From contig DASVBU010000020.1 of assembly GCA_036375695.1 (NCBI GenBank), positions 34,852 through 98,851 of the forward strand: a stretch of DNA of 64,000 nucleotides, read 5' to 3'. Both the position numbers and the translations under genes were made by a program. Position 1 is the first letter of the stretch. The number at the start of each line of letters is the position of its first letter. Of the stretch, positions 40,179 to 48,622 are shown piece by piece. The notes below the pieces were generated by a model. The model had not been told where the DNA came from and ran no database searches. It saw only the letters and a program-made list of their open reading frames with translations. This DNA is from ZC4RG35 sp036375695. Lineage in GTDB: Bacteria > Actinomycetota > Acidimicrobiia > Spongiisociales > ZC4RG35.

Positions 40179-40790
40179 GTGAACGCCACCGCGAAGAGAG
40201 AACGGGCCACACCGCTGCCCCCGGAGGACCGCCGACAGGCCATCGTCGAGGCGGTGGTGCCGCTCCTCATCGAGACCGGACCGACGGTCACCACCCGGCA
40301 GATCGCCGAGGCCGCAGATGTCGCCGAGGGGACGATCTTCCGCGTCTTCCCGGACAAGAAGGCGCTGCTCCTCGCCGCCGCCGAGCACATCGTCGATCCC
40401 GACCGTGACGAGGAGACCCTGGTGGGGGGTCTCGCCGGTGCCGACGATCTCGAGTCCAAGGTGGTCGCCACGATCAACCACATCCGTCTCCGGATGGAAC
40501 AGATAGTCGCCGTGTTCACGGCCCTCCGACATGTCGTGCTCACCGAGGACCCGAAGGACCGGCCCCACACCCCTCCCCAATTCATGGTCGAAGCCGATCG
40601 CCGCCTCATCGCCGCAATCGCCACCCATGTCTTCGCGCCGCATCGAGATGAGATCAGGGTCGATCCCGATGTCGCCGCCCGCGTCCTCCGCGGCCTCGTC
40701 TTCGGCATGTGGCACCCGCTGGCTCCGGCCGGGGACCGGGTATCCCCCGTGGAGATGGCGTCGATCCTCCTGAAGGGGTTGGCCCGCTGA
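40179..40790 (+). CDS. TetR family transcriptional regulator
   Basis: A 203-residue TetR protein. The N-terminal helix-turn-helix is VTTRQIAEAADVAEGTIFRVFPDKKALLLAA, with the ligand-binding helical domain following. GTG 40179 fits the -10 box. Its stop shares one base with the start of the ABC exporter gene (TGATG), so it is co-translated with a heterodimeric exporter and is probably its autoregulated repressor. Ligand unknown. Confidence 0.93.
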   Translation: MNATAKRERATPLPPEDRRQAIVEAVVPLLIETGPTVTTRQIAEAADVAEGTIFRVFPDKKALLLAAAEHIVDPDRDEETLVGGLAGADDLESKVVATINHIRLRMEQIVAVFTALRHVVLTEDPKDRPHTPPQFMVEADRRLIAAIATHVFAPHRDEIRVDPDVAARVLRGLVFGMWHPLAPAGDRVSPVEMASILLKGLAR

Positions 40791-42526
40791 TGCTCTTCCG
40801 CCTCATCCGCACCCACCTCCGGCCCTATCGCTGGTTCGTGGCGGCGATCGTGGTCCTCCAGTTCGCCAGCACCCTGGCCGCGCTCTACCTCCCCAGCCTC
40901 AACGCCGACATCATCGACAATGGTGTCGCCCGCGGGGACACCGCCTACATCCTCCGGACCGGGGGCTGGATGCTCCTCGTGTCCCTGGTCCAGGCGGCCA
41001 CGTCGATCGCCGCGCTCTACTTCGGCTCCCGCACCGCCATGGGCGTGGGCCGCGACCTCCGTGCCGAGTTGTTCGACCAGGTCGCCCGCTTCTCCAGCCA
41101 GGAGGTGAACCGCTTCGGGGCGCCTTCCCTGCTCACCCGGACCACCAACGACATCCAACAGATCCAGACGTTGCTGGCCATGGCCTTCGTGATGCTGGTG
41201 ATGGCCCCGATGATGGCCATCGGCGGGATCGTCATGGCCCTCCGGGAGGACACCGGGCTCGCCTGGCTCCTGCTGGTCGCCATCCCGCTCATGGCCATCG
41301 TGATCTTGTTCGTCGTCTCGCGGATGATCCCCGGCTTCCGGGCGATGCAGGAGAAGATCGACCGGATCAACAAGATCCTCAGAGAGCAGATCACCGGAAT
41401 CCGCGTCGTGCGCGCCTTCGTGCGCGAGCCGTACGAGACACGTCGCTTCGCCGAGGCCAACGACGACCTCACCGGAGTGGCCATCTTCACGGGGCGCTGG
41501 ATGGTGGTGATGTTCCCCAGCGTCATGCTGGCCTTCAACCTCTCCATGGTGGCGGTGCTCTGGTTCGGAGGCCTTCGGATCTCCGACGGAGCGATGCAGG
41601 TCGGCTCCCTCACTGCGTTCATCGCCTATCTGGCCCAGATCCTGATGTCGGTGCTGATGGCCACCTTCGTGTTCGCCATGGTCCCGAGGGCGGCGGTCAG
41701 CGCCAAGAGGATCACGGAGGTGATGGAGACCGAATCGTCGGTGGCGCCGCCGGCGGATCCGAGACGATCTGCCACCCAGCGTGGCGAGGTCAGGTTCGAC
41801 AGCGTCACCTTCGCCTACCCCGGAGCCGAGGCACCGGTCCTCTGCGACCTCGAATTCACCGCGTCCCCGGGCCGGATGACGGCAATCATCGGCTCCACCG
41901 GGTCGGGGAAGTCCACCCTGGTCGGTCTCATCCCCAGGCTCTACGACGCCACCGGTGGCCGCGTCCTCGTCGACGGTGTCGACGTGCGGGACATGGCACC
42001 CGACGACCTGTGGCGCCGGATCGGGATCGTCCCCCAGCGCGCTTACCTGTTCTCGGGGACGGTGGCCTCCAACCTCCGGTTCGGGAAGCCCGACGCCACC
42101 GAGGAGGAGATGTGGCGCGCACTCGAAGTGGCCCAGGCGGCCGACTTCGTGCGGGCGATGCCCGACGGTCTCGACTCCGCCATCGCCCAGGGGGGCACCA
42201 ACGTGTCCGGGGGGCAGAGACAGCGTCTCGCCATCGCCCGAGCGATCATCAAGAGGCCGTCCATCTACGTCTTCGACGACTCGTTCTCCGCCCTGGACGT
42301 CGCCACCGACGCCCGACTGCGGAGGGCACTGGCGGCGGAGACCGCCGACGCCACGGTGATCGTGGTCGCCCAGCGGGTCTCCACGATCATCGACGCGGAC
42401 CAGATCATCGTGCTCGAGGACGGAGCCATCGTCGGCCGAGGCACTCACCAGGAGCTCCTCGAGACCTCCGAGACCTACCAGGAGATCGTCTGGTCCCAGC
42501 TCGGGGCCGAGGAGGGCGCGGCATGA
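40790..42526 (+). CDS. Heterodimeric ABC exporter, subunit with degenerate ATPase site
   Basis: A 578-residue permease-ATPase fusion: six helices within the first about 310 residues, then the nucleotide-binding domain with Walker A GSTGSGKST (about 372), canonical signature NVSGGQRQRLAIA, and Walker B YVFDDSFSALD, in which the catalytic Glu is Asp. In the switch region HxLST is replaced by QRVST, so the H-loop His is Gln. These changes mark the non-hydrolysing site of TM287/288-type exporters. It overlaps the partner gene by 4 bases. Multidrug or lipid export under TetR control is inferred. Confidence 0.92.
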   Translation: MLFRLIRTHLRPYRWFVAAIVVLQFASTLAALYLPSLNADIIDNGVARGDTAYILRTGGWMLLVSLVQAATSIAALYFGSRTAMGVGRDLRAELFDQVARFSSQEVNRFGAPSLLTRTTNDIQQIQTLLAMAFVMLVMAPMMAIGGIVMALREDTGLAWLLLVAIPLMAIVILFVVSRMIPGFRAMQEKIDRINKILREQITGIRVVRAFVREPYETRRFAEANDDLTGVAIFTGRWMVVMFPSVMLAFNLSMVAVLWFGGLRISDGAMQVGSLTAFIAYLAQILMSVLMATFVFAMVPRAAVSAKRITEVMETESSVAPPADPRRSATQRGEVRFDSVTFAYPGAEAPVLCDLEFTASPGRMTAIIGSTGSGKSTLVGLIPRLYDATGGRVLVDGVDVRDMAPDDLWRRIGIVPQRAYLFSGTVASNLRFGKPDATEEEMWRALEVAQAADFVRAMPDGLDSAIAQGGTNVSGGQRQRLAIARAIIKRPSIYVFDDSFSALDVATDARLRRALAAETADATVIVVAQRVSTIIDADQIIVLEDGAIVGRGTHQELLETSETYQEIVWSQLGAEEGAA

Positions 42527-44496
42527 CCGACCGACGCATGAAGGAGACCGAACGCGTCATCGCCGGGCCCGGTCACGGTCGTGGCCCGATGGGCGGTGGC
42601 ATCGTCGGGCAGAAGCCGATGGACTTCAAGGGCTCGGCCGGTCGGCTTCTGGGCCTGATGCGACCCCATCGGGTCAAGGTCGTCGCCATCTTCGCCCTGG
42701 CCATCCTCAGCGTCGTCCTCGTCGTGCTCGCTCCGAAGATGCTCGGCTGGGCCACCGACGAGATCTTCACCGGCTTCGTCGGCGCCCAGCTGCCTGCCGG
42801 AGTCCCCAAGGAGGAGATCGTCGAGACGCTGCGGGCGCAGGGTCAGGACACCCTGGCCTCGATGCTGGAGGCGATGGACGTGGTGCCGGGTGAGGGGATC
42901 GACTTCTCCGCGGTGGGCACCATCCTGCTCTGGGTGGTGGCCGTGTACCTGGTCTCGACCCTGGCGGGCTGGCTCCAGGGATTCTGGGTCACCGATGTCG
43001 TCCAGGGGACGGTGCGCGGTCTCCGATCCGACGTCGAGGACAAGATCAACAGCCTCCCCCTGCGCTACTTCGACCGTCAGCCCCGGGGCGAGCTGCTGAG
43101 CCGGGTCACCAACGACATCGACAACATAGCCCAATCGCTCCAGCAGACCATGAGCCAGATGGTGACTTCGCTGCTCACGGTGCTCGGAGTGCTGGTGATG
43201 ATGTTCCTCATCTCCCCGCTGCTCGCGGTCATCGCCCTGGTCTCGGTGCCGGTGTCCGTCCTGGCCACCGGCAGGATCATGAAGAGGAGTCAGGGGCTCT
43301 TCGTCGACCAGTGGCGGCGGACGGGCTCACTCAACGCCCACGTCGAGGAGAGTTACACGGGCCACGACCTGGTCAAGGTGTTCGGCCGCCAGAAGGAGTC
43401 CCACGAGCGGTTCGCCGCCGAGAACGAGGAGCTCTATCGGGCGTCGTTCGGCGCCCAGTTCGTCTCGGGGCTCCTGATGCCGGTGATGATGTTCGTGGGC
43501 AACCTGAACTACGTCCTTGTGGCAGTCGTCGGGGGTCTTCGCGTGGCCACCGGTCTGATCAGCCTGGGCAGCGTCCAGGCCTTCATCCAGTACTCCCGGC
43601 AATTCACCCAGCCCCTCACCCAATTGGCGTCGATGGTCAACCTCCTCCAGTCGGGCGTGGCTTCCGCCGAGCGCGTCTTCGAACTGCTCGACGCCGACGA
43701 GGAGCCCTCGGACACCGAGGCGGTCCCACCCGCGGCCGAGGCACACGGCGAGGTCGTGTTCGACGACATCTCGTTCCGCTACGACCCGGACAAGCCGCTG
43801 ATCGAGAACTTGTCGCTCACGGTGCGGCCGGGCCAGACCGTGGCCATCGTGGGTCACACCGGTGCCGGCAAGACGACCCTGGTCAACCTGCTGATGCGGT
43901 TCTACGACCTCGACTCCGGCCGTATCACGCTCGACGGGGTCGACATCGCCCAGATGAGCCGCTCCGATCTCCGCAGCCAGATCGGGATGGTGCTCCAGGA
44001 CGCCTGGCTGTTCGAGGGGACGATCCGCGACAACATCGCCTACGGGAGGCCCGATGCCACCTTCGAGGAGATCGTCGAGGCAGCCAAGGCCACCTTCGTC
44101 GATCGCTTCGTCCACACTTTGCCCGACGGGTACGACACCGTGGTCGACGAGGAAGGGAGCAACATCTCCGCCGGCGAGCGCCAGTTGATCACCATCGCCC
44201 GTGCTTTCCTCACCGACCCGGCCCTGCTCATCCTGGACGAGGCCACGTCGTCGGTCGACACCCGCACCGAGGCCCTGCTCCAGCACGCCATGGCCGCCAT
44301 CCGTTCCGACCGCACCTCGTTCGTAATCGCCCACCGGCTGTCCACGATCCGGGACGCCGACCTGATCCTGGTGATGGAGAACGGCGCCATCGTCGAGAAA
44401 GGCACCCACGACGAGCTCCTCGCCGCCGACGGGGCCTATGCGGCGCTGTACCGGTCGCAGTTCACCGAGGGCATCGACCCCGAAGCCGCCGCCTAG
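42523..44496 (+). CDS. Heterodimeric ABC exporter, catalytic-site subunit
   Basis: A 657-residue partner. The N-terminal about 40 residues are Gly-rich. The membrane domain has an unusually long first external loop of about 60 residues between helices 1 and 2 (residues 85-130). The ATPase domain has GHTGAGKTT, a divergent signature NISAGERQLITIA, a canonical Walker B LILDEATSSVD with catalytic Glu, and AHRLSTI. The canonical Walker B here would face the canonical signature of the other subunit, giving one working site per dimer. ATG 42523 overlaps the previous stop. Confidence 0.92.
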   Translation: MTDRRMKETERVIAGPGHGRGPMGGGIVGQKPMDFKGSAGRLLGLMRPHRVKVVAIFALAILSVVLVVLAPKMLGWATDEIFTGFVGAQLPAGVPKEEIVETLRAQGQDTLASMLEAMDVVPGEGIDFSAVGTILLWVVAVYLVSTLAGWLQGFWVTDVVQGTVRGLRSDVEDKINSLPLRYFDRQPRGELLSRVTNDIDNIAQSLQQTMSQMVTSLLTVLGVLVMMFLISPLLAVIALVSVPVSVLATGRIMKRSQGLFVDQWRRTGSLNAHVEESYTGHDLVKVFGRQKESHERFAAENEELYRASFGAQFVSGLLMPVMMFVGNLNYVLVAVVGGLRVATGLISLGSVQAFIQYSRQFTQPLTQLASMVNLLQSGVASAERVFELLDADEEPSDTEAVPPAAEAHGEVVFDDISFRYDPDKPLIENLSLTVRPGQTVAIVGHTGAGKTTLVNLLMRFYDLDSGRITLDGVDIAQMSRSDLRSQIGMVLQDAWLFEGTIRDNIAYGRPDATFEEIVEAAKATFVDRFVHTLPDGYDTVVDEEGSNISAGERQLITIARAFLTDPALLILDEATSSVDTRTEALLQHAMAAIRSDRTSFVIAHRLSTIRDADLILVMENGAIVEKGTHDELLAADGAYAALYRSQFTEGIDPEAAA

Positions 44497-47400
44497 CGGA
44501 AATCCCTCGACCGGACCGTGTACACACCCAACGGCTCGAAGTCGTGGGCGACCAGGTTGGTGACCCCGTCGTAGAACTCGAGCCGGCCGTGGATGACCAG
44601 GGCGGGGCTCTTCCGGACCACGGAGCGATGGGCGTCCCACACCTCGGGGAGCACGATCACGTTGAGGAGACCCGTCTCGTCCTCCAGGTTGAGGAAACGG
44701 ACACCGCGCGCCGTGCCGGGGCGCTGCCGGTGGGTGACCACACCGGCGACCTTGACCCTGGGCCGGCTCCTCCCGATCGCCAGAACCTCGGCCGCGGTGA
44801 GACAGTCGGGCAGCTGGTCGCGGACGAAGCTCATCGGATGGGTGGTGGAGACACTGGTCGCCCACAGGTCCGCACGATGCGCCTCCTCGGGGTCCATCTC
44901 ACCGAGGGACGGCGAGTCGACACCAGGTGACAGGGCGAGACGGTCCGGGTCGATCTCGGCGAGGGCACCGGCCGCCCAAAGACCCTCGCGCCGTCCCAAC
45001 CCGATCGACTCCAAGGCACCTGCGGCGGCCAGGCTCTCCAACGCCTCGACACCGAGCCCGGTGCGGGCGGCGAGGTCCTCGGGGCTGGTGAACTCGCCGC
45101 CGATGATCCGCGCCGCCTCGACCCGGGTTATCTCCTTCTCCCCCATGTTCCTCACGTACCGCAGACCCATCCGCACCGCCACCGCAGGGCGAATCGGGTC
45201 GTCGACGTGCCCCCTCCCCCGCCGCCACTTCTGACCCAGGTACTCCACGACGTCGTCGGGGTCGGCGTCCCACGGCTCGATGGTGCAGTCGTGCCACGAT
45301 CGGTTGACGTCGGGCTTGAGCACCACCACCCCGTGCCGCTGGGCGTCCTGGACCAGCGTGTTGGGGTGGTAGAAGCCCATGGGCTGGGCGTTGAGGAGCC
45401 CGGCCAGGTATTCGGCCGGGTAGTGGTACCGGAGCCACGCCGACATGTAGACGATGTAGGCGAAGCTCACCGAGTGGCTCTCGGGGAATCCGAAACTGGA
45501 GAAGCCTTGCAGCTTCTCCCATATCTCGTCGGCGGCCGAGCCGGTGACCCCGTTCCGCTCCATCCCGGCGTAGACCTCCTCCCGGAGACGCTCCATCGCC
45601 TCCTTGGAGCGCTTGTGGGTCATCGCCTGGCGCAGCCGGTCGGCCTGTGAGCCGTCGAAGCCCGCGCAGACCCGCGCCAGTTCCATGAGCTGCTCCTGGA
45701 AGACGGGGACGCCCAGCGTCTTCTTCAGGATGGGCTCGGTGAGTGGGTGCGGGTAGCGCACCGGCTCCTCGCCGTTGCGCCGCCGCAGATAGGGGTGGAC
45801 CGATTGGCCCTGGATCGGGCCCGGGCGGATCAGCGCCACCTCCACCGCCAGGTCGTAGAACGTCTTCGGCTTCATCTTGGGCAGGGTGGCCATCTGCGCC
45901 CGCGACTCGATCTGGAACAACCCGACGGTGTCGGCGCGGGTCATCGACTCGTACAGGGCCGGCTCCTGCGGGATGGTCGCCAGGTCGAGCTCGACACCGT
46001 GTGTCTCCTTGATCAGGTCGGTGGCAAGGTGGAGGGCGTTGAGCATCCCCAAGCCGAGCAGGTCGAACTTGACGATGCCGACGGCGGCCGAGTCGTCCTT
46101 GTCCCATTGGATCACGGTGCGCCCCTCGAGCCTCCCCCACTCCAGGGGCACCACCTGCCAGAGCGGCCGGTCTGCGATGACCATCCCTCCGGAGTGGATC
46201 CCGAGGTGACGGGGGAACCCGTCGAGCCGCCAGCAGATGTCATAGATCATCCCGGCGGTCATCCCATGCGGCAGGGGCGCCTCCAGTGCCAGCTTCGCCG
46301 GGTCGCGGGTGTCCACGTATCGGGACAGCCCGTCGACCTGTGCCTGGGTGAACCCGAAGGTCTTGGCGACATCGCGCAGCACCGACTTCGCCCGGTATGT
46401 GATCACGTTGGCCACCATGGCGGCGCGCTCCCGCCCGTAGCGGCGGTAGCAGTACTGGATCACCTCCTCGCGACGGTCGGCCTCGAAGTCGACGTCGATG
46501 TCCGGTGGTCGCCCCCTCTCCTCGGAGAGGAACCGCTCGAAAGGCAGGCCGAGACGGATCGGGTCCACTCTGGTGAGGCCGAGACACCTGCACACGGCCG
46601 AGTCGGCGCCCGAGCCGCGGATCTGGCAGAAGATGTCCTGGCTGCGGGCAAAGTCGATCAGGTCCTTGACCACCAGGAAGTAGCCGGCGAACCCGAGTCG
46701 CTCGATGATGTCGAGCTCGTGCTCGAGCCGCCGTTTCGCCGCCGGGTCGAAGCCGTCATCGGATCCCGGATAGACGCTGCGGGCACCCTCCCAGGTGAGG
46801 TGACGGAGGTAGTCCATCTCGCTGGTGAAGTGCCCGGGCATGGGAAAGTCGGGGAGGCTCGGGGCCACCAGGCCGAGATCGAACGCGAGTCGGCGACCCA
46901 ACTCCGCGGCACGGGCAACGGCTCCGGGGTAACGGACGAAGCGATGTGCCATCTCCGCCGGCGACTTCAGATAACGCTCGTCGGTGGCGGGACGGAAACC
47001 ATCCGCCGATGCCAGGGTCCGCCGCCCGCCGATGGCGGCCAGCACCTCCGACAGGTAGGCGTCCTGGCGGTATCGATAATGGGCTTGGTTGGTGGCAACC
47101 ACGGAGACCCCCAGCTTCGTGGCCACTTCCCACATCAGGTCGTTGCGGGGGTCGTCCTCGGGCATCCCGTGGTGCCACAGTTCCATGTGGACCCGCCGCC
47201 CGAACAGCTCCCGCAGTCTCGAGACCTCACGGATCGTCGCCGCCAGGTCTCCCCTCCCTGCAGCCTTGGGGACCGCCCCGGCGTGACAGCCGGTGAGGAC
47301 GTGGACGTCCTGTGAGGCCGACACCTCGGTGAGGTCGCTCCAGAAGTAGACGGGGCGGCTCTTCTCCCCCCGCATCTGGCCGTTGGTTACGAGACGGGAC

Positions 47401-47807
47401 AGTGACCGGTATCCCTCGGGCGACCCCGCCAGCAGGACGACGTGGTCGGTGGGAGGGAGGTCCGTCGGCTTCTGCTTGTGGGCGCGCACATTTCTGCCCC
47501 GGCGCAGCCGCCCCTGCCCGCCCTTCTCCCTGGCGTGACGGCTCTGGTCCCACTGCTCCACGGCCTCCACCGGGTCGGACGGGCCTGCCGGTGTGGCCTC
47601 GAACCCGATCTCTACTCCATAGACGACCGGCAACCCCACATCCCGTGCCGCCTGCCAGAACCGGGAGACGCCGTAGAACCCGTTGTGGTCGGTGATGGCC
47701 AGTGCGTCGTAACCCATTTCGACGGCACCATCGACCAGATCCTCGGGATGTGAGGCGCCGTCGAGGAAGGAGAAGTTGGTGTGACAGTGCAGTTCGGCGT
47801 AACGCAT
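44493..47807 (-). CDS. dnaE2: Error-prone DNA polymerase III alpha-type (DnaE2)
   Basis: A C-family polymerase of 1104 residues. An N-terminal PHP domain (AELHCHTNFSFLDGASHPEDL, AITDHNGFYG) leads to the palm with RGSGADSAVC and the catalytic PDIDVDF near residue 436, then the finger region, helix-hairpin-helix and a C-terminal OB fold (VKVAGVVTHRQRPGTARG). Length and the lack of the clamp-binding tail region of DnaE1 fit DnaE2, which does mutagenic translesion synthesis. A LexA box lies 14 bases before the ATG and a TAGATT box 6 bases before it. imuA'/imuB partners are not in the window. Its 3' end overlaps the ABC gene by 4 bp. Confidence 0.92.
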   Translation of the reverse strand: MRYAELHCHTNFSFLDGASHPEDLVDGAVEMGYDALAITDHNGFYGVSRFWQAARDVGLPVVYGVEIGFEATPAGPSDPVEAVEQWDQSRHAREKGGQGRLRRGRNVRAHKQKPTDLPPTDHVVLLAGSPEGYRSLSRLVTNGQMRGEKSRPVYFWSDLTEVSASQDVHVLTGCHAGAVPKAAGRGDLAATIREVSRLRELFGRRVHMELWHHGMPEDDPRNDLMWEVATKLGVSVVATNQAHYRYRQDAYLSEVLAAIGGRRTLASADGFRPATDERYLKSPAEMAHRFVRYPGAVARAAELGRRLAFDLGLVAPSLPDFPMPGHFTSEMDYLRHLTWEGARSVYPGSDDGFDPAAKRRLEHELDIIERLGFAGYFLVVKDLIDFARSQDIFCQIRGSGADSAVCRCLGLTRVDPIRLGLPFERFLSEERGRPPDIDVDFEADRREEVIQYCYRRYGRERAAMVANVITYRAKSVLRDVAKTFGFTQAQVDGLSRYVDTRDPAKLALEAPLPHGMTAGMIYDICWRLDGFPRHLGIHSGGMVIADRPLWQVVPLEWGRLEGRTVIQWDKDDSAAVGIVKFDLLGLGMLNALHLATDLIKETHGVELDLATIPQEPALYESMTRADTVGLFQIESRAQMATLPKMKPKTFYDLAVEVALIRPGPIQGQSVHPYLRRRNGEEPVRYPHPLTEPILKKTLGVPVFQEQLMELARVCAGFDGSQADRLRQAMTHKRSKEAMERLREEVYAGMERNGVTGSAADEIWEKLQGFSSFGFPESHSVSFAYIVYMSAWLRYHYPAEYLAGLLNAQPMGFYHPNTLVQDAQRHGVVVLKPDVNRSWHDCTIEPWDADPDDVVEYLGQKWRRGRGHVDDPIRPAVAVRMGLRYVRNMGEKEITRVEAARIIGGEFTSPEDLAARTGLGVEALESLAAAGALESIGLGRREGLWAAGALAEIDPDRLALSPGVDSPSLGEMDPEEAHRADLWATSVSTTHPMSFVRDQLPDCLTAAEVLAIGRSRPRVKVAGVVTHRQRPGTARGVRFLNLEDETGLLNVIVLPEVWDAHRSVVRKSPALVIHGRLEFYDGVTNLVAHDFEPLGVYTVRSRDFR

Positions 47808-47810
47808 CAG

Positions 47811-47846
47811 CCCAATCTAATCGAACATGTGTTCGATCAGATTGGG
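47811..47846. promoter_or_regulatory. SOS (LexA) box inside an extended palindrome, with -10 box
   Basis: TCGAACATGTGTTCGA (47821-47836) fits the actinobacterial SOS box pattern CGAACRNRYGTTYG perfectly. It is the core of a 36-base inverted repeat (47811-47846, CCCAATCT...AGATTGGG) with one mismatched pair. The left arm contains TAGATT on the minus strand (47819-47814), a -10 box 6 bases from the dnaE2 ATG, so bound LexA would block the promoter directly. Confidence 0.85.
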
Positions 47847-47856
47847 GGATGTATTG

Positions 47857-47991
47857 GGTACTTAGTACTGAGTACTGAGAAAGACTCGGACGAAGCCGAG
47901 TGCACCCACCACCCGCCTGGTCTTCGCGTTGGGTACCCTCTCCGCCGTACCAAGTACCAAGTACCAAGTACCAATACCAAGTACCAAGTAC
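47857..47991. repeat. TACCAAG-type repeats upstream of the dodecin gene
   Basis: A degenerate cluster (GTACTTAGTACTGAGTACTGAG, 47857-47878) and a cleaner one of about six TACCAAG units (47948-47991) flank unremarkable sequence between dnaE2 and the dodecin gene. A short GCGAGCGGAGCGAGC segment follows before the dodecin ATG. Confidence 0.75.
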
Positions 47992-48009
47992 CGCGAGCGG
48001 AGCGAGCAA

Positions 48010-48231
48010 ATGGCCTCCATCACCAAAACGATCCGGTTGTCCGGAAAGGCGGACGGTTCCATCGAGGATGCGGTCAAGACCGTCCTCGCCCGGGCGGCCA
48101 GCACCATCGAGGACATCCAGAGCTTCCGCATCGTCGAGGTGGGAGGAGAGGTCGATTCCTCGGGTACTCCCACGATGTTCACGGTGACGCTGGACATCAC
48201 CTTTGGCATAAAAGATCCCGTGGTGCACTGA
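48010..48231 (+). CDS. Dodecin family protein lacking the flavin-stacking Trp
   Basis: A 73-residue dodecin: a small beta-alpha-beta-beta protein that forms dodecamers which store flavin or CoA-type ligands. The pattern KTIRLSGKADGSIEDAVKTVLARAASTIEDI...FTVTLDITFGI is the family fold. The residue that is Trp in typical dodecins (NLxWFEV) is Ser here (DIQSFRIVEV), and there is no Trp in the protein, so flavin stacking is likely lost or altered. ATG 48010 removes translated repeat sequence upstream. Confidence 0.85.
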   Translation: MASITKTIRLSGKADGSIEDAVKTVLARAASTIEDIQSFRIVEVGGEVDSSGTPTMFTVTLDITFGIKDPVVH

Positions 48232-48238
48232 AACCTGT

Positions 48239-48291
48239 GTTTATCGCTGCTTGTCCAATGGGAATACAGGCCGAAAGGCCCGACAAGGAGG
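48239..48291 (+). promoter_or_regulatory. Possible sigma-B/F-type promoter and strong RBS of the GlsB/YeaQ-like gene
   Basis: GTTT (48239-48242) followed after 17 bases by GGGAAT (48260-48265) resembles the GTTT...GGGTAT promoters of the general stress sigma factors, with one mismatch. AAGGAGG (48285-48291) is a full Shine-Dalgarno, rare in this window. Sigma assignment is tentative. Confidence 0.35.
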
Positions 48292-48297
48292 CACAAG

Positions 48298-48573
48298 GTG
48301 GACATCCTCAGCACAATCATCGGCGCACTGATCGCCGGCATCATCATCGGGCCACTCGCCCGCCTGGTGCTCCCCGGCAGGCAGGACATCTCGGTAGGAA
48401 TGACCATCGTCCTCGGCGCCATCGGCGCCCTGGTCGGTGGCTTGATCTACGGATGGCTCGGCGGAACGGAGACAGAGGGAATCGACTGGATCCTTCACGC
48501 CATTCAGGTGGCTGTCGCCGCGGTGGCAGTGATCATCTACGGATCCATGGCCGGTCGCAGAACGGCGGCCTGA
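48298..48573 (+). CDS. GlsB/YeaQ/YmgE family stress-response membrane protein
   Basis: A 91-residue protein with three membrane helices and the family's Gly-rich motifs (GALIAGIIIGPLARLVLPGRQ, VLGAIGALVGGLIYGWLG). The family is also called transglycosylase-associated protein, with an undefined stress role. The GTG start follows a strong AAGGAGG. A perfect hairpin follows 14 bases after the stop, so it is probably monocistronic. Confidence 0.9.
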   Translation: MDILSTIIGALIAGIIIGPLARLVLPGRQDISVGMTIVLGAIGALVGGLIYGWLGGTETEGIDWILHAIQVAVAAVAVIIYGSMAGRRTAA

Positions 48574-48587
48574 ACGAACGACATTCG

Positions 48588-48615
48588 GTGAGGGGCGGCT
48601 CGCGCCGCCCCTCAC
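48588..48615 (+). terminator. Perfect 12-bp hairpin, probable terminator
   Basis: GTGAGGGGCGGC (48588-48599) and GCCGCCCCTCAC (48604-48615) pair with no mismatch around a 4-base loop. It follows the GlsB/YeaQ-like gene and ends 7 bases before the ATG of the MBL hydrolase, so it could also limit translation of that gene from read-through mRNA. There is no U-tract. Confidence 0.65.
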
Positions 48616-48622
48616 GCGCGTC

